A stretch of 64,000 nucleotides of DNA from Viscum album (lineage: Eukaryota; Streptophyta; Magnoliopsida; Santalales; Viscaceae), in assembly GCA_963277665.1 (NCBI GenBank), contig OY728143.1, positions 232,491,591 to 232,555,590 on the forward strand. The letters are read 5' to 3'. A program made the translations under genes and the position numbers. Of the stretch, positions 37,007-49,339 are shown one piece after another (position 1 is the first letter of the stretch; every line of letters begins with the position of its first letter). Below the pieces are notes generated by a model. The model saw nothing but the letters and a program-made list of their open reading frames with translations, was not told where the DNA came from and ran no database searches.

Positions 37007-38736
37007 CAAAAAATATAGAGGTCATAAAATGTTTAATAATTTAAGGATTCATTTAATAAAACCCACATTTTAAAAATTATGACTATAAATTTATTTTAAA
37101 AAACAATAGTTGTAAAATAATAGTTACCAAATTTAGAACATAACTAGGTCTCAACATAGAAGATAGTATGTTTAGATTGGACATGGAGGAAAAATAATAT
37201 TCATAATGTGTGATAAAGATAAATGATCAGAAGAAATTTTATCATCTAATGAAAGTTAACAATAACAAAAATATTAAATGAATTCGAATTAATGAGGTCA
37301 TTGATATCATAAAAATTATTATAATAATACACCCTTTTATACAACGATCTCTTTTCCTAATGTTTAAGGATTTGAATGAGATGATATACATTATTGATTT
37401 TGGCATAATTTCACTATTTGTTGTGCCTTGAGTAATTATGAAGTAAAATTTTATTCAAGTAAATGATGTTTAATATTTTATTCCTATATCATTAGTAGGT
37501 TTTGTGATGAATAAATTGAATTATAGCTCATTCCATCAGACATCATTATAAGAGAAGGTTATAATAAGATATCAAATGTGAATAAGTCCACATAGAGTGA
37601 TGTAATACATTATTCTAACAAACCTAATATAATGTTTAACATAATCTTTCAGAAAAAATTAAACTTAAAATCCATCCATTTAAGATGAAAATACAAAACA
37701 ATAGAAAGATGTTCACTTACTCAACTTAAAATTTATCCCTCATATATTATACGAGTTCCCTTGTTGGTCACATTCCAAACATGTGAACACATTCATATTG
37801 TATGATCTTGAGTAATGGAAATATCATGAATTACCATATATATTTATAGAAAAGAAATACATGTTTCCTTATTCAAAATATTATTGGATATATAATTTAA
37901 TTACAAAAAATATGTATACTTCAACCATGATAGCATAACCCACTTGAACAAAAATTCATTAATATTACCAAATAAACTAATATCATCCTATTTACTTATT
38001 CATATCCAAAATCTCTTTACCCAGACATCAATATCGTAACATAAGGGACATATTAAGGGTCATATTTACCTTAATCATGTTTTATCCAAATATATCACCT
38101 TACCATTAAATCAGTTTTGGAGGTCTTTAGAACTTTTTAAAATATCCTTTGTAATCCATGATGGAAAATTTATACTGAAAACACATATATATTTTATGAT
38201 TTTTATAACATAATATTTGAAATCGGAAACATATACACAAATATCATTAAACATTATTCTTAAACCATTACTTAGGATATATCGTCTTAGTCTCTTCTAA
38301 AATATAAATCATGTATTATTGTTCCTAAACCTTTATTTAACCAATCATCAGTGGGTTAATGTACACAATAATGTTATATCATCCCATACATTTCCAATGT
38401 CATTTAATATTTCATTATCATCAGTAGTATGACAAATACTAATACCACCTTCAAGATTCTCTTCATTATATTTCCACATAGGAAGTTGATTTTCATTATT
38501 CTTATTATTTCCACATCTAAAACATTCATTGTAAACCATTTCCTATGTAGTTACATTTATTGAGTATGATTAGAATGAAAACGTGAGAAACGATTATCGT
38601 AGATGAAAATCACATAACCAAGGGAAATTAATTATAGTATTTTAATCTATTATATCATTGGTTTAATCCTCCATTTTTCATGATTATTATCAAAATTATT
38701 GGAATGTGACCTATAATTATACTTATCCTTATGAAA
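37007..38736 (-). other. Element B interior, non-coding
   Basis: About 1.7 kb of AT-rich sequence with no RT, integrase, protease or chromodomain motif on either strand. One reading frame on the - strand (38348-38539) contains ECFRCGNN, which could be a decayed gag zinc knuckle, but the remaining Cys/His positions are lost and the match is weak. With 49085-49186 it makes up the whole interior of the LARD-like element. Confidence 0.55.
38732..38736. repeat. Target-site duplication of element 2, left copy
   Basis: TGAAA, matching GGAAA at 49085-49089 at four of five positions, as expected for an old duplication. Confidence 0.6.
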
Positions 38737-41392
38737 TGTAACGACCAAAACTTTCATTTATGGAAATCGATCTTGATCTAATTAAAAGCCTCTTTATATA
38801 AAATGTTTATATAAAATGTAAAAATATTTTGTTTATATTAAGAATTATGAAGGTTTCTTATATAGACGTTGAACATTTATCACATGATTAGTATAAATAT
38901 AGGGCTTTATCAAATCCAATTTACTCAGAAAAATGAAGCGATGGCCTCATGCAATTGACATTCCCCATTATAAGCCCATTTTTTAGAGCTAGGAAAGGAG
39001 GTTTTGTGTTTGGGATTCACTCTTGACCAAGACCAAGCCGAGCGTGAATATGTTAAGCTTGATCGGGACTACCTATGAGAGAAGTGGACATTGATAGAGA
39101 TTACCACCTAAGCAATGTTATTCGTGAGACCCCAAGAGTCTGTCACCATCACACACCTTACACTTCAGTCTTATGTGGGTGTAATAATGGTTTAAGTAAA
39201 AAGGCCTTAGCACTATGGTTTTGTACATCATTTTTTTATATAATAATGAATATACTTTCTTTTAATTATTGTTATGTTGTAAATAGTTCTTAAAGCACGA
39301 ATAGTGTTTTTAGATAATATTCCACTAAGAAATCTATTTTTATGAATTAATGGATTTTTGAGTTAAATAATATGTTAATATAATAATAATAATAATATTA
39401 TTATTAAATTAATTTTTATTAATTATAAATGATCGTATAATTTTATGAATGCTATTGTAATTTTTATTAATGTTCGAAAGCCATTATAGTCAAACCCTGT
39501 GAATTTTCAATAAATGTCAGTTTTTATTTTAAAATTGGAAATTAACATATTTATAACATTATATAGATAAAATAAATATTATTTCTAGAATCAGGACATC
39601 AAAATTATCAAAAAAATGTATTTTTCATAATTTTCAGAGATAGAAAATGTTTTGGGTAAAAATTAAAAACCATTTAAATATATAATTTGTTTTATGACAT
39701 TATAATGAACCAATAGTCTTGTAATAAAATACTATAAGATTTATGTTCGGACAATATATGTTTTACCATTAATATAATGTGATTCTGTGTTTGATTGAGT
39801 TTTTTTACAAAGAATTAATGGACCCTTCATGACTTATTAAACATCTCATCTTTTTAAATTGTTTTCCTTGGGAGTGTGACTTACCTTGAAATAATCAAAC
39901 CCGTTATTTTAATAAGATATGAATTTAGCCTTATAAAATATTGTTTTCCACTTCCATTTTTCAAAAACCATGGGAAAACCCATGGGATGATTTGTGGTTT
40001 GGATTAGTTTAATGTGAGGTGTCTCAAACCTAAATAACAATGAATTCCCTCACCTTTCCTATATAAACCCACCCAAGCTACCACTTCCTCTTCACTCGAT
40101 GACTTTGGAGTTATGCCAACTTCTACCCCACTCCCTCTAGAATTCGCTCAAGTTTCCCCATGAACCCATGAATCCTCTATCAATCCTCTCTCAAGCATTT
40201 GGAAGCACACTTCCAAGTAAGGGTTTTTTCTTCCTTTTTAATTTTTATCCAATTTTCTTTAAGTTGTTATTCCCTTTTAATTTCAATCATAAATGTTGCG
40301 GTATGGTTTCTCCAAACCCCATACTTCCCTATTTATGTTTAAATTATGGTATACCCCATTTTCTCTCATTAAATTCCTCCCACGTACACCTGTTACTATG
40401 TAAAAATTACAAACGGAATTTCCCTCTCCTCATTTACATTCAAGCATTTATTTGGTATCATGTATCTAAATTCCATTAAAAAATTTATTAAACATATATA
40501 TATATTACCCCTTACTATACATGTCATGTAAATATTATGACACACCCCTATATCTCTTATCAACCATTTTTATGAATTCTTATGTCATGTCATTACGCTG
40601 TCAAAATTGCACAGATTTTCCAAGCCGATGTCATTGTGTAATGAATACCACACCCATTTCTCTATCAAGTGTGTTCACCTTTATGCACATTTACATATTG
40701 ATTATAATGTTTCAGGTATGAATTCCACATTACATTATCACAGAATAAATGATTATGTTTTATGAATCCATGTTATATGATCCATGTGGCACACTTATGT
40801 GTGAAATTGAAATGTTTAATAAGGGGGTGCCCTTATAGCACTCCAATGAATTGGGTAAAGTATAGAATCAGTATACGTCATGTGGATTGAATGTATACAT
40901 AAATTAATTCAAGTTCAACGAGGTTTTAATTGTGCTTCATGGGCAATGAGGATTTACTCATGCTCCATGTGCAATGAGCCTTGCCTCATGCAAATTCCAT
41001 GTTAAGTGTTATAGCCACATTTCCGTGTTATGATTATTATGCCTTTTTATATCTTTATGTTAATGCCTCTCTTGTGATCAATTGATATTCCAATTGTCTA
41101 ACATGTATTGTATTCCCCATGTTCTTCCATGATTATTCCCTAACTGGGCTTTATATCTCACCCTTTTCTTATGCATGTCCTCAGGTTATCCAATTCAATA
41201 CTAAGTACGAGGGAATATAGTTGTCATATAAAGAATGTTTTCAATAAAGATGATTTATTTCAGGTTCTATGTTGTTATTTAATGATCCTAAGCCCCAAAT
41301 ACACGATACCTCTGGATCTTCTATGTTGTATCATATGATTTTTATGTAATAAATTCTGATCAATTGTGTAATAAAAGATCAGGGTTTTCATA
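38737..41392 (+). repeat. Element 2 5' LTR (2656 bp)
   Basis: It starts TGTAACGACC and ends TTTTCATA just before the primer site, aligning over its length with 46436-49084. It holds a block of better base complexity at about 38930-39230 that is conserved in the other LTR, a CCC(T)AACTGGGCTTTATA-TCTCACCC block at about 41148-41172, and two to three imperfect copies of a CATG(C/T)-CATG-GCAATGAG unit at about 40917-40990. Confidence 0.85.
40917..40990. repeat. Short tandem repeat in element 2 LTR
   Basis: Imperfect units of about 32-33 bp containing CATG-GCAATGAG, repeated about three times. The matching array in the other LTR lies at about 48603-48690. Visible directly; function unknown. Confidence 0.55.
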
Positions 41393-41394
41393 AT

Positions 41395-41407
41395 TGGTGT
41401 CAGAGGA
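41395..41407 (+). other. Primer-binding site of element 2
   Basis: TGGTGTCAGAGGA, which differs from the initiator tRNA-Met complement TGGTATCAGAG by one base and lies two bases inside the 5' LTR. Confidence 0.8.
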
Positions 41408-41899
41408 TAGGTTTAGTTATTTTTGGGATTAGGATAAAGAGACACAAGTAAATACATAGAGACCATACTAATTATAATAAAAACATCTCTTTGTTTTGGA
41501 GATTATTGAGTAAGTGGTTTATCAATAAAATACATCCCTGTCTGGATATGAGAAGGTAGAGGAGGATCTGGCACCGATGTATCTTAGGGGTAAATCCCAA
41601 AAATCGCTGCTTTGAGATAGACTCGAACAGGAACTTTTGCATGAAAATGGGCCTTACAACACTATTGGTTATGAAATTCCTGGGTGATGTGATTTGTTAA
41701 ATTTACAACCTTAGTTTGAACCGTTATTAAGGGACGAAAAAATGCCCTTAGAATATATGTTAGAAAGTAGATCATGGATAACATAAACTGAAACCAATAG
41801 ATTCATATGTTAAGGAAATAAAATTTATTTATAAGTAATTAGTTTTGTTCTTGGAGTACCATTTACGTGTTACCCCTATACTTCCTTTTATTCTAGCTA

Positions 41900-44800
41900 A
41901 TGACTGGTAAAAGGAGGACTTGGGCTAACAACCGATGTGAAGATCAATGTGATGACTGTACTAATGAGATTACCAATCCAATGGGAGCGGGAATCGTGAA
42001 CTATGTCATGCTTATCTCTCTCCTAAATCAAGATGTGAAAAGAAACATGGGTCAAGAGGAATGTTCCACCCCCCATAAGAATGAACATGTCACTATAGAG
42101 TGCTTCATGAGATAAAGGCCTCATAATTTTAATGGATCATCTGATCCCTCAATCGCTGAATAATGGATCAACTCCATTAAAAAGATCATCTAAATCCTTC
42201 AATGTTCTGTACAAGTGAAGGTTCTCCTGGATACTTATCATATGGAGGGTGAAGCAAATAAGTGGTAGACATTGATAAAAAATACGAAGCCAAAGGACGA
42301 GATCGAGGCGTTGGAATAGAAGTATTTCTGGAAGATGTTTATCGAAAACTATTTTCCATGCACCCTCCGACATAAGATAGAAATGGACTTACTTTCCCAC
42401 AAAAAAAAGAAGATGAATCTATCGGAGCATACGAGGAAAACTTTACAAGGAACTCATGATATGATTCTAGCATTTTCTTTACCCATAAATGAACGGTTGA
42501 CCACTTCTTTGGTGGGTTGAAACCTACCCTGCAGAAAGCACTAGCGATCCGTGAATTCGACAGCTATAAGGATGTTGTTCGATGTGCCCTCAAGGTCGAA
42601 ATGTAGATCAGAGAATCTCAGGGGTATCATGGGTATTATAAGTGTGAGGTGTACTTCAATACTGGCAGTCTGATAGATAAATCCTTTGATTCTAAGAAGA
42701 TCTAGCACCCCACTTTCCAAAGGAGTGGAATGAAGAACCCCAAAAATTTCCTATGGGGGACGAGGAAATACTTTAGTGGTGGAAGATAAGAGCACCTAGC
42801 TGTTAACTGCCGACAAGAAAAACAAACCACTACAATAGAGGAGAGGAATACTCCATTCGAACGTAAACGCATTTTTCATTTCTACAACTGCAAAGAACGA
42901 GGGAATATTTCAAATCAGTTCCATATGTCATGTTTTTTTAGGCAACCAACAACCTCCAAGGAAGCAAGGGCGAGCTTTTTCCATCACTACTGCCGAAGTG
43001 AACCTCAAAAATGAAGTGGTGATAGGTATGCTATTTATTCATTCAATAATAGAGAACATACGTTTTTATTCTGGTTCTACACATTCTTTTATATCTTGAA
43101 CGTTTAGTAGAACAATCCCAGCACCACTACAAATCTGGGAAGTGAAGATGTCTGTGAGTACAGAAAATAAGGGAAATCATTGAATCCCATGGATATAACA
43201 CCTCCCCTGTCATAATATGGGGATTAAACTTCCCAAAGAACCTCTTCATACTACCTGTGGTGGAATTTGATGCAATTCTTTACATGGATTGGCTTTCCCT
43301 ATATAGAGCCAACATAAATTTCTATGAGAGGGAAATCACTCTCCATATGTAGAATCGACACCCCGATTATTTATAAGTGCAAGGAGGAAGATGAATCTTA
43401 TTTAGCTCCATAATCTCATGTGTGGATATTACTACCATATGAACACGGGTAACTAGCTTAGATGATTGAGTCTAAGGAGGCAACCATCATATAGGACATG
43501 CCTATTTTGAGGTAATTCGCTTAAGTGTTTCCTGAGAAATTGTCTGGTCTTCCTCCTAGAAGAGATGTTGAATTCTCAATTGATCTTATACCTGGGGAAT
43601 TTCCAATATCCAAGACTATGTAATGATAGGCTGTTGAGGATCTTGAGGAGCTAATGAAACAATATATGAGACTCTAAATAAAGGGTTTGTATTCCCAAGT
43701 GATTCACCATGGGGTGCACTAGTCCTCTTCGTCAAGAAGAAGGATGGGTCAATGTACCTTTGCATCGATTATCGTGAGCTTAACAAAATCATGATAAAGA
43801 AGAAGTATTATCAACCACAAATTGATTACTAGTTTTATCTACTGTGTAGAGAACAATACTTCTCCAATGTGGATTTTTGGTCAGGATATTATCATGTAAG
43901 GGTGATGAAGGAAGATACCCCCAAGACTACTTTTCGTATAAGATATGGGCACTATGAATTCATTGTATTTCCTTTCAGACTCACTAATGCTCTAGTAATA
44001 TTCATGGACATGATGAATAGAGTCTTTAGATATTACCTCGAAAAATTTCGGGTAGTCTTTATAAATGATATTCTGATATACTCCAAAACTAAGGATGATG
44101 ATGAGGAGCATATAAGAACGGTACTAGAGACCTTGAGAAAAGATAAGGTCTATGAAATGTACAACAAGTGTGAGTTCTGGTTGAAGGAGGTCTCATTCTT
44201 GGTCCATATCATCACAAGAAATGGGATATCTTTGGATCCTTCCAAAACAGAATCAATTGAGGGATGACCAAGGCCAACATCGGTAACGAATATCCATAGC
44301 TTTTTTGGTTTGTCTATATATTATCTACAATTTTTTTCAAATTTCTCATGATTGTCCAACCCTCTTACAATGCTAACTTGGAAGGGAGTAATGTTTTCAT
44401 GGAGTGATGAATGAGAATAAAGCTTTAAGAAGTTGAGAAAGAGGCTTACCACTATGCACGTGCTCACTTTACCCACAAGTGGAGAACTTTTTGTGGTATT
44501 AAGTGATTCTTCAAAGAAGGCCCTAAGATGTGTGTTGATGAAAAATTACAATTTTATTGCCTAGACTTCATGGAAATTTAATGTTCATAAACAGAACAAT
44601 GCAACAAAAGACCTCGAGTTGGGTGTAGTGATCTTCGCTTTGAAATTCTGACAACATTACCTCTTTGGGGAGTAGTGTGAAATATATACAGACCAAAAAA
44701 TCCTCAAGTATATATTCACACAAAAAGAGTTGAACATGCGCCAATGAAGGTTGTTAGTGCTGATCAAAGACTATGACTTCTCAATACCACCCTAATAAAG

Positions 44801-46387
44801 CGAACAACATGGAAAATTCCCTGAGTAGAAATAAACCAGCAATTCTATCATTGATTTGAATTGAAAAGGATCCAATCTTGTTATATTTTATAAAGATAGA
44901 TATGGGAATCATAATGATGGGAACATCGTTAATCATTTCACTAAATTATTTCTCAACTTCCACTTTTTGAATGGATAAAATATTCTCAAAAAGATTATGT
45001 GGGTATTCAGGAAAATGTGGAAGCAATCAAAAAAGTGAAATCCTTGTAGTTTAATGTTATTAAAGAAGGAATTGTGAGATTTGGGAAAAGTCTATATGTT
45101 ACATCAAGTCTAGAGCTGATAAAGGAAAATTGGGATGATGTACATATGTTAAATTAATCTACTCATCCAGAAAACCCAAAGATGTATCGAGATCTCTGAT
45201 AGAATTATTGGTGGGATAATATGAAGAATGAGATCACTGAATATACATCAATGTGTCTGGTGTGTCAGTAAGTGAAGGAGGAGAGGCAGAAGTATAAGGG
45301 GATGATGCAACCCTTTCCCATACCAGAATGTAAATGAGAGAACATCACCATGGACCTTGTCACCGGACATCTGAAGACATCCACAAGCAACAATGCAATC
45401 TGGGTTGTTGTGGATCGTCTTACAAAGGCTGCACACTTCATTTCTATTTTGGAGGATTTCTCATTGGATCAACTGGAAAAAATATATATCAGAGAAGTGG
45501 TAAGGCTTTATGGAGTACCACTATCTATTGTGTCTGATCGAGATCTAAGATTCACCTCTATGTTTTGGAGGAGTCTTCAACATGCCCTGAATACCGAACT
45601 AAACTTCAGTATGACCTGTCATCCTCAAACTTATGGCCAATCTGAGAGGACTATTCAAACACTTGAGGACATGTTCAGAGAATTCTCAATGGACATTAAA
45701 GGAGGATGTGATCAACATCCTCCTCTAGTTGATTTCTCTTATAAAAATAGATTCCAATCGAGCATACAAATGGAACCATATGAATCCCTTTATGGGAAAA
45801 GGTGTAGAACATTGGCGTGTTGGGATATGTTCAGTGAGCGTAAGCTGCTTGAACCAGAAATGGTTGAAGAAATGGGGGAGAAGGTGAAAACAATTCCATA
45901 GCATATCATGGATGTCTAGAGACGACAGAAGAGTTATGAAGATAACCGTCAATGAGACCTTGAGTTTAATGTTGGAGATATGGTATTTCTACGCATACCT
46001 CCATGGAAGATGGTAATGAGGTTTGGAAAGAAAGGGAAGTTAAGTCCATGGTACATTGGCCCCTTCGAGATTCTTGATCATGTCGGGGATGTGGCCTATC
46101 GACTCGTAATTCCACCTACCATGGCCCAAGGACAGGATATCAATCATATATCCCTATTATGGAAGTACATATCAGACCCATAACATTTACTCTCTTCAGA
46201 GGTCGTATAGATAGAGGATGATATTTCTTATGAGGGGCAACCAGTGATGATTTTATATCATAGATTAAAAGTTCAACGAAATAAGACAATTCCCCTCATA
46301 TAGGTGTGGTGGAAAAACCACAAGATTGAATAAGCAACATGGGAATCGAAGGAAATGATGAAGCAGAGTTACCCACATCTGTTTTAG
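41900..46387 (+). pseudogene. gag-pol: Element 2 gag-pol remnant
   Basis: Decayed Gag-Pol read in all three frames. Gag starts at the ATG at 41900. The capsid region spans 42120-42600, including a KMFIENYFP segment. The zinc-knuckle remnant (FYNCKERGNISNQF, about 42880) has lost most Cys/His. The protease box reads YSGSTHSFIS with Tyr (codon 43067-43069) instead of the catalytic Asp. RT spans about 43640-44270, with its catalytic box changed to FINDILIYS (Asn codon at 44064-44066). RNase H lies at about 44480-44800, with TDQKILKYIF near 44690. Integrase (45100-45900) has MDLVTGH, SIVSDRDLRF and CHPQTYGQSE, so the core triad is still readable. GPY/F-like (SPWYIGPFEI, about 46050) and chromodomain (VWWKNHKIE, ATWES) end at the stop at 46387. 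At least two catalytic sites are destroyed, so it cannot be active. Confidence 0.88.
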
Positions 46388-46422
46388 TGTGGGAAAAGTA
46401 AATTTCAAGGGTGAAATATCTT

Positions 46423-46430
46423 AAGGGGGG
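46423..46430 (+). other. Polypurine tract of element 2
   Basis: AAGGGGGG, five bases before the 3' LTR start at 46436. Confidence 0.75.
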
Positions 46431-46435
46431 TAGAT

Positions 46436-49084
46436 TGAAACGACCCAAACTTTATTTAATAGAAATCTCTATTGATCTAATTGAATGTATCTTTATATAA
46501 AATGTTTATATAAATGGTAAACTTCTTCGGTTTATGTTATGAATTGTGACCATTTTTAATATAGTCGTTGAATATTGATCACATGATTAGTACAAATATA
46601 GGAATTAACAAATCCAATTTACTCAAGCAAAGGAAGCGATGGCCTCATCCTGTAGATGTTCCCCTATATGAAGCTCATTTGTCAGAGCTCGGAAAGGAGG
46701 ATGCGTATTTGGGAATCATTCTTGAACAAGACCAAGACGATATTGAATATGTTAAGCTAATGTGGGACTTCCTAAAAGAAAAGTGGAAGTTGATAGAGAT
46801 TACAACCCGATCAATGTTATCCGAGCCACCCCAAGAGTCTATCCCCGTTGCACGCCTTACTCTTCTGACTTTTGTGGCTGTTATAAGGGGTTATGTAACA
46901 AGACCATAGTAATATGGCTATGTATATTAATTTTTTATATAACAATGAATATACTTTCATTTGATTATTGTTACCTAGTAAATAGTTTTTAAAGAACAAA
47001 CAATGTTTTTAGTTAATATCCAACAACCAAATCTATTTTGATGAATTAATGGATTTTTGAATTAAATAATATTTTAATAAATTATTATTATTATTATTAA
47101 AATAATATTTATTGAATATAAATGACCGTATAATTTTATTAATGAAATTGTAATTTTTATTAATTTTCGAAGGCCATTTTTGTCAAAACCTGTGAATATT
47201 CGATAAATATAAGTTTTTATATTAAAAGTGAAAATTAACATATTTTGAAAATTATTTTGATAAAATAAATATTTTTTATGGAATCAAGATGTCTAAATTA
47301 TCCAATGGTGAATTTTTCATATTTTTCTAAGACAGTAAAATTTTTGGGTAAAAATTAAATACCGTTTAAATATATAATGTGTTTTATGACATCATAATTA
47401 CCCAACAGTGATGTAATAAAATATAATAAGTTTAATGTTCTAAAAATATATGTTTTAACATTAAAATAATGTGATTTTGGGTTTGTTTTACTTATTTTAC
47501 AAAGCATTAATGGACCTTTCAAGACTTATTAAACATCCTGTAATTTTAAATTGTTTTCCTTGGGAGTGTGACTCACCTCCAAATAAGCAACCCCATTATT
47601 TTAAGAATTTAGGACATTGGTATTATAAAATAATGTTTTCCACGTCCTTTTTCTAAAAACCATAGGCAAAATCCATGGGATGGTTTGTGGTTTGTATTAG
47701 TTTAATGTGAGGTTTCCTAAACCAAAATAATAATGAATTACCTCAACTTTCCTATATAAACCCACCAATGCTCCCACTTCCTCCCCACTAAAAGACATTG
47801 GAGTTCGTCCAAAATATACTCTACCCAATCTAAAATCCTCTCAAGGTTCCCGAAGCTCCCACGAAGCCTCTCTGAAGCCTCTCTCAAGCATTTAGAAGCA
47901 CACTTCCAAGTAAGTGTTTTTTCTTCCTTTTACATTTTTGTCCAATTTTCGTTAAGTTGTTATGCCCTTTTAATTTCAATTATAAATGATAGGATATGGT
48001 TTGAAAAATCCCCCATACTTCCCTCTTTATGGTTTAATATTGTGAGACCCCTTTCTCTCTCATTAAATTCCTCCCATGTACACCCATTACTATGTCGATA
48101 TTCTGAAAGGAATTTCCCCCTCCTCATTTACATTCAAGGAATTCTTTTGTATCATGAATCTAAATTCCATTACAATTGTTGGGAAATGTATCTATATGAC
48201 CCCCTTTCTGTCCATGTCAAGTAAATATGATGAGACGCCCCTCTATCTCTCTCATAAACCATTTTTATGAATATTTATGTCATGCTATTTGGCTGGTGAA
48301 ATTGCACCGATTTTCTAAGCCAATGTCATTATATAGTGAATACCATGCCCATTTCTCTATCACGGTTCTTCACCTTTATGTACATTTACTTAATGATTAT
48401 AATTTTTCATGTATGAATTTTACATTCTTTTATCGTGGAAAAATGATCATGTTTTATAAATCCATGTTATATGATCCATGTGGCACACTTATGTATGAAA
48501 CGAAATGTTTAAGAAGGGTGCACCATTATAGGATTCAATGCATTGGGGAAAGTAATGTATCATGATAAGTCATGTTCAATGGGTGTTTAATCATGATAAT
48601 TCAAGTGCAATGAGGTTTTCCTCGTGCTACATGTGCAATTAGGATTTACTCATGCTCCATGTGCAATGAGCCTTGGCTCATGCTAATTCCATGTTAAGGG
48701 TTGTTGCCACGTTTCCATATTTTGATTATCATGATTTATCATGACTTTAGGATTATTCTTCTCTTGTTATCTATTGATATGCATATTTTCTAACATATTG
48801 TGTATTCCTCATGTTATTCCATGATTATTCCCTTACTGGGCTTTATAGCTCACCTTTTTCTTATGCATGTCCTCAGGTTATCCCATGCAATGCTAAGTAC
48901 GAGGGAATGTAGTGGTAATGTAAAGGTATTTTTCAATAAAGATGATGTATTTCATGTTGTAAGTTGTTATGTAATGATCTTAAGCCCCAAAGGAAGAAGA
49001 CATCTTGATATTATATGTTGTATCAAGTGAAGTTTATGTAACAAATTATGTTTAATTGTGTAATAAAAGATCAGGGTTGTCATA
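46436..49084 (+). repeat. Element 2 3' LTR (2649 bp)
   Basis: It starts TGAAACGACCC and ends GTTGTCATA at 49084. It contains a 113-codon open frame (46568-46909) with no recognised domain, and an overlapping frame (46762-46992) whose product resembles the one at 39075-39293 in the other LTR. It also has a CCCTTACTGGGCTTTATAGC then TCACC block at about 48830-48855 and a short tandem repeat at 48603-48690. Confidence 0.85.
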
Positions 49085-49089
49085 GGAAA
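49085..49089. repeat. Target-site duplication of element 2, right copy
   Basis: GGAAA, four of five bases equal to TGAAA at 38732-38736. From here the interior of element B resumes for about 100 bp. Confidence 0.6.
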
Positions 49090-49173
49090 TCCAAAGATAT
49101 ATCCTTAAAAATATATCGTAGGGTCTCAGTAAAGGTTTCTCAACATAGTTTCTAATTTATAACTAATGATTCA

Positions 49174-49186
49174 CACTGATACAAAC
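49174..49186 (-). other. Decayed primer-binding site of element B
   Basis: The + strand reads CACTGATACAAAC. On the element strand this is GTTTGTATCAGTG, matching GT-TGGTATCAGAG of element 1 with three changes and in the same position relative to the LTR edge at 49187. It supports both the LTR border and the - orientation of element B. Confidence 0.65.
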
Positions 49187-49339
49187 TATAATGACCAAAT
49201 ATTCACATACTTAGACATTAAATTGATTTTTTAGAATACTTAATATGTTACAGAATATGATTAAAAAATACTGTATTAGTTTAGTATATTTGGATATTTG
49301 GAATACATTATCCTAATATGTATAAATTTCTTCAATGTC
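49187..49339 (-). repeat. Element B right (5') LTR, first part
   Basis: It starts TATAATGACC (decayed TGTAACGACC) next to the primer site and aligns with 19738-19885 of the left LTR, for example through TTTAGAATACTTAATA. It is interrupted by the solo LTR and continues at 53829. Confidence 0.7.

Larger units (their letters stand above)
38737..49084 (+). mobile_element. Element 2: decayed Tekay/Del chromovirus, 10.3 kb
   Basis: A Ty3/gypsy element on the + strand with LTRs of about 2656 and 2649 bp, a tRNA-Met-type primer site, a G-rich polypurine tract, and a gag-pol region broken by many stops and frameshifts. The flanking 5-mers TGAAA and GGAAA are a probable target duplication. The LTRs look roughly 80 percent identical by eye, so it is much older than element 1. 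It is inserted into the interior of element B, in the opposite orientation. Pol is Tekay-like and has a chromodomain, but its LTRs are a different family from those of element 1. Confidence 0.88.

Noticed and set aside
45350..45901. A functional integrase gene
   Set aside because: The frame is well preserved, but it is the middle of element 2's broken pol, cut by stops on both sides, with RT and protease catalytic residues lost.
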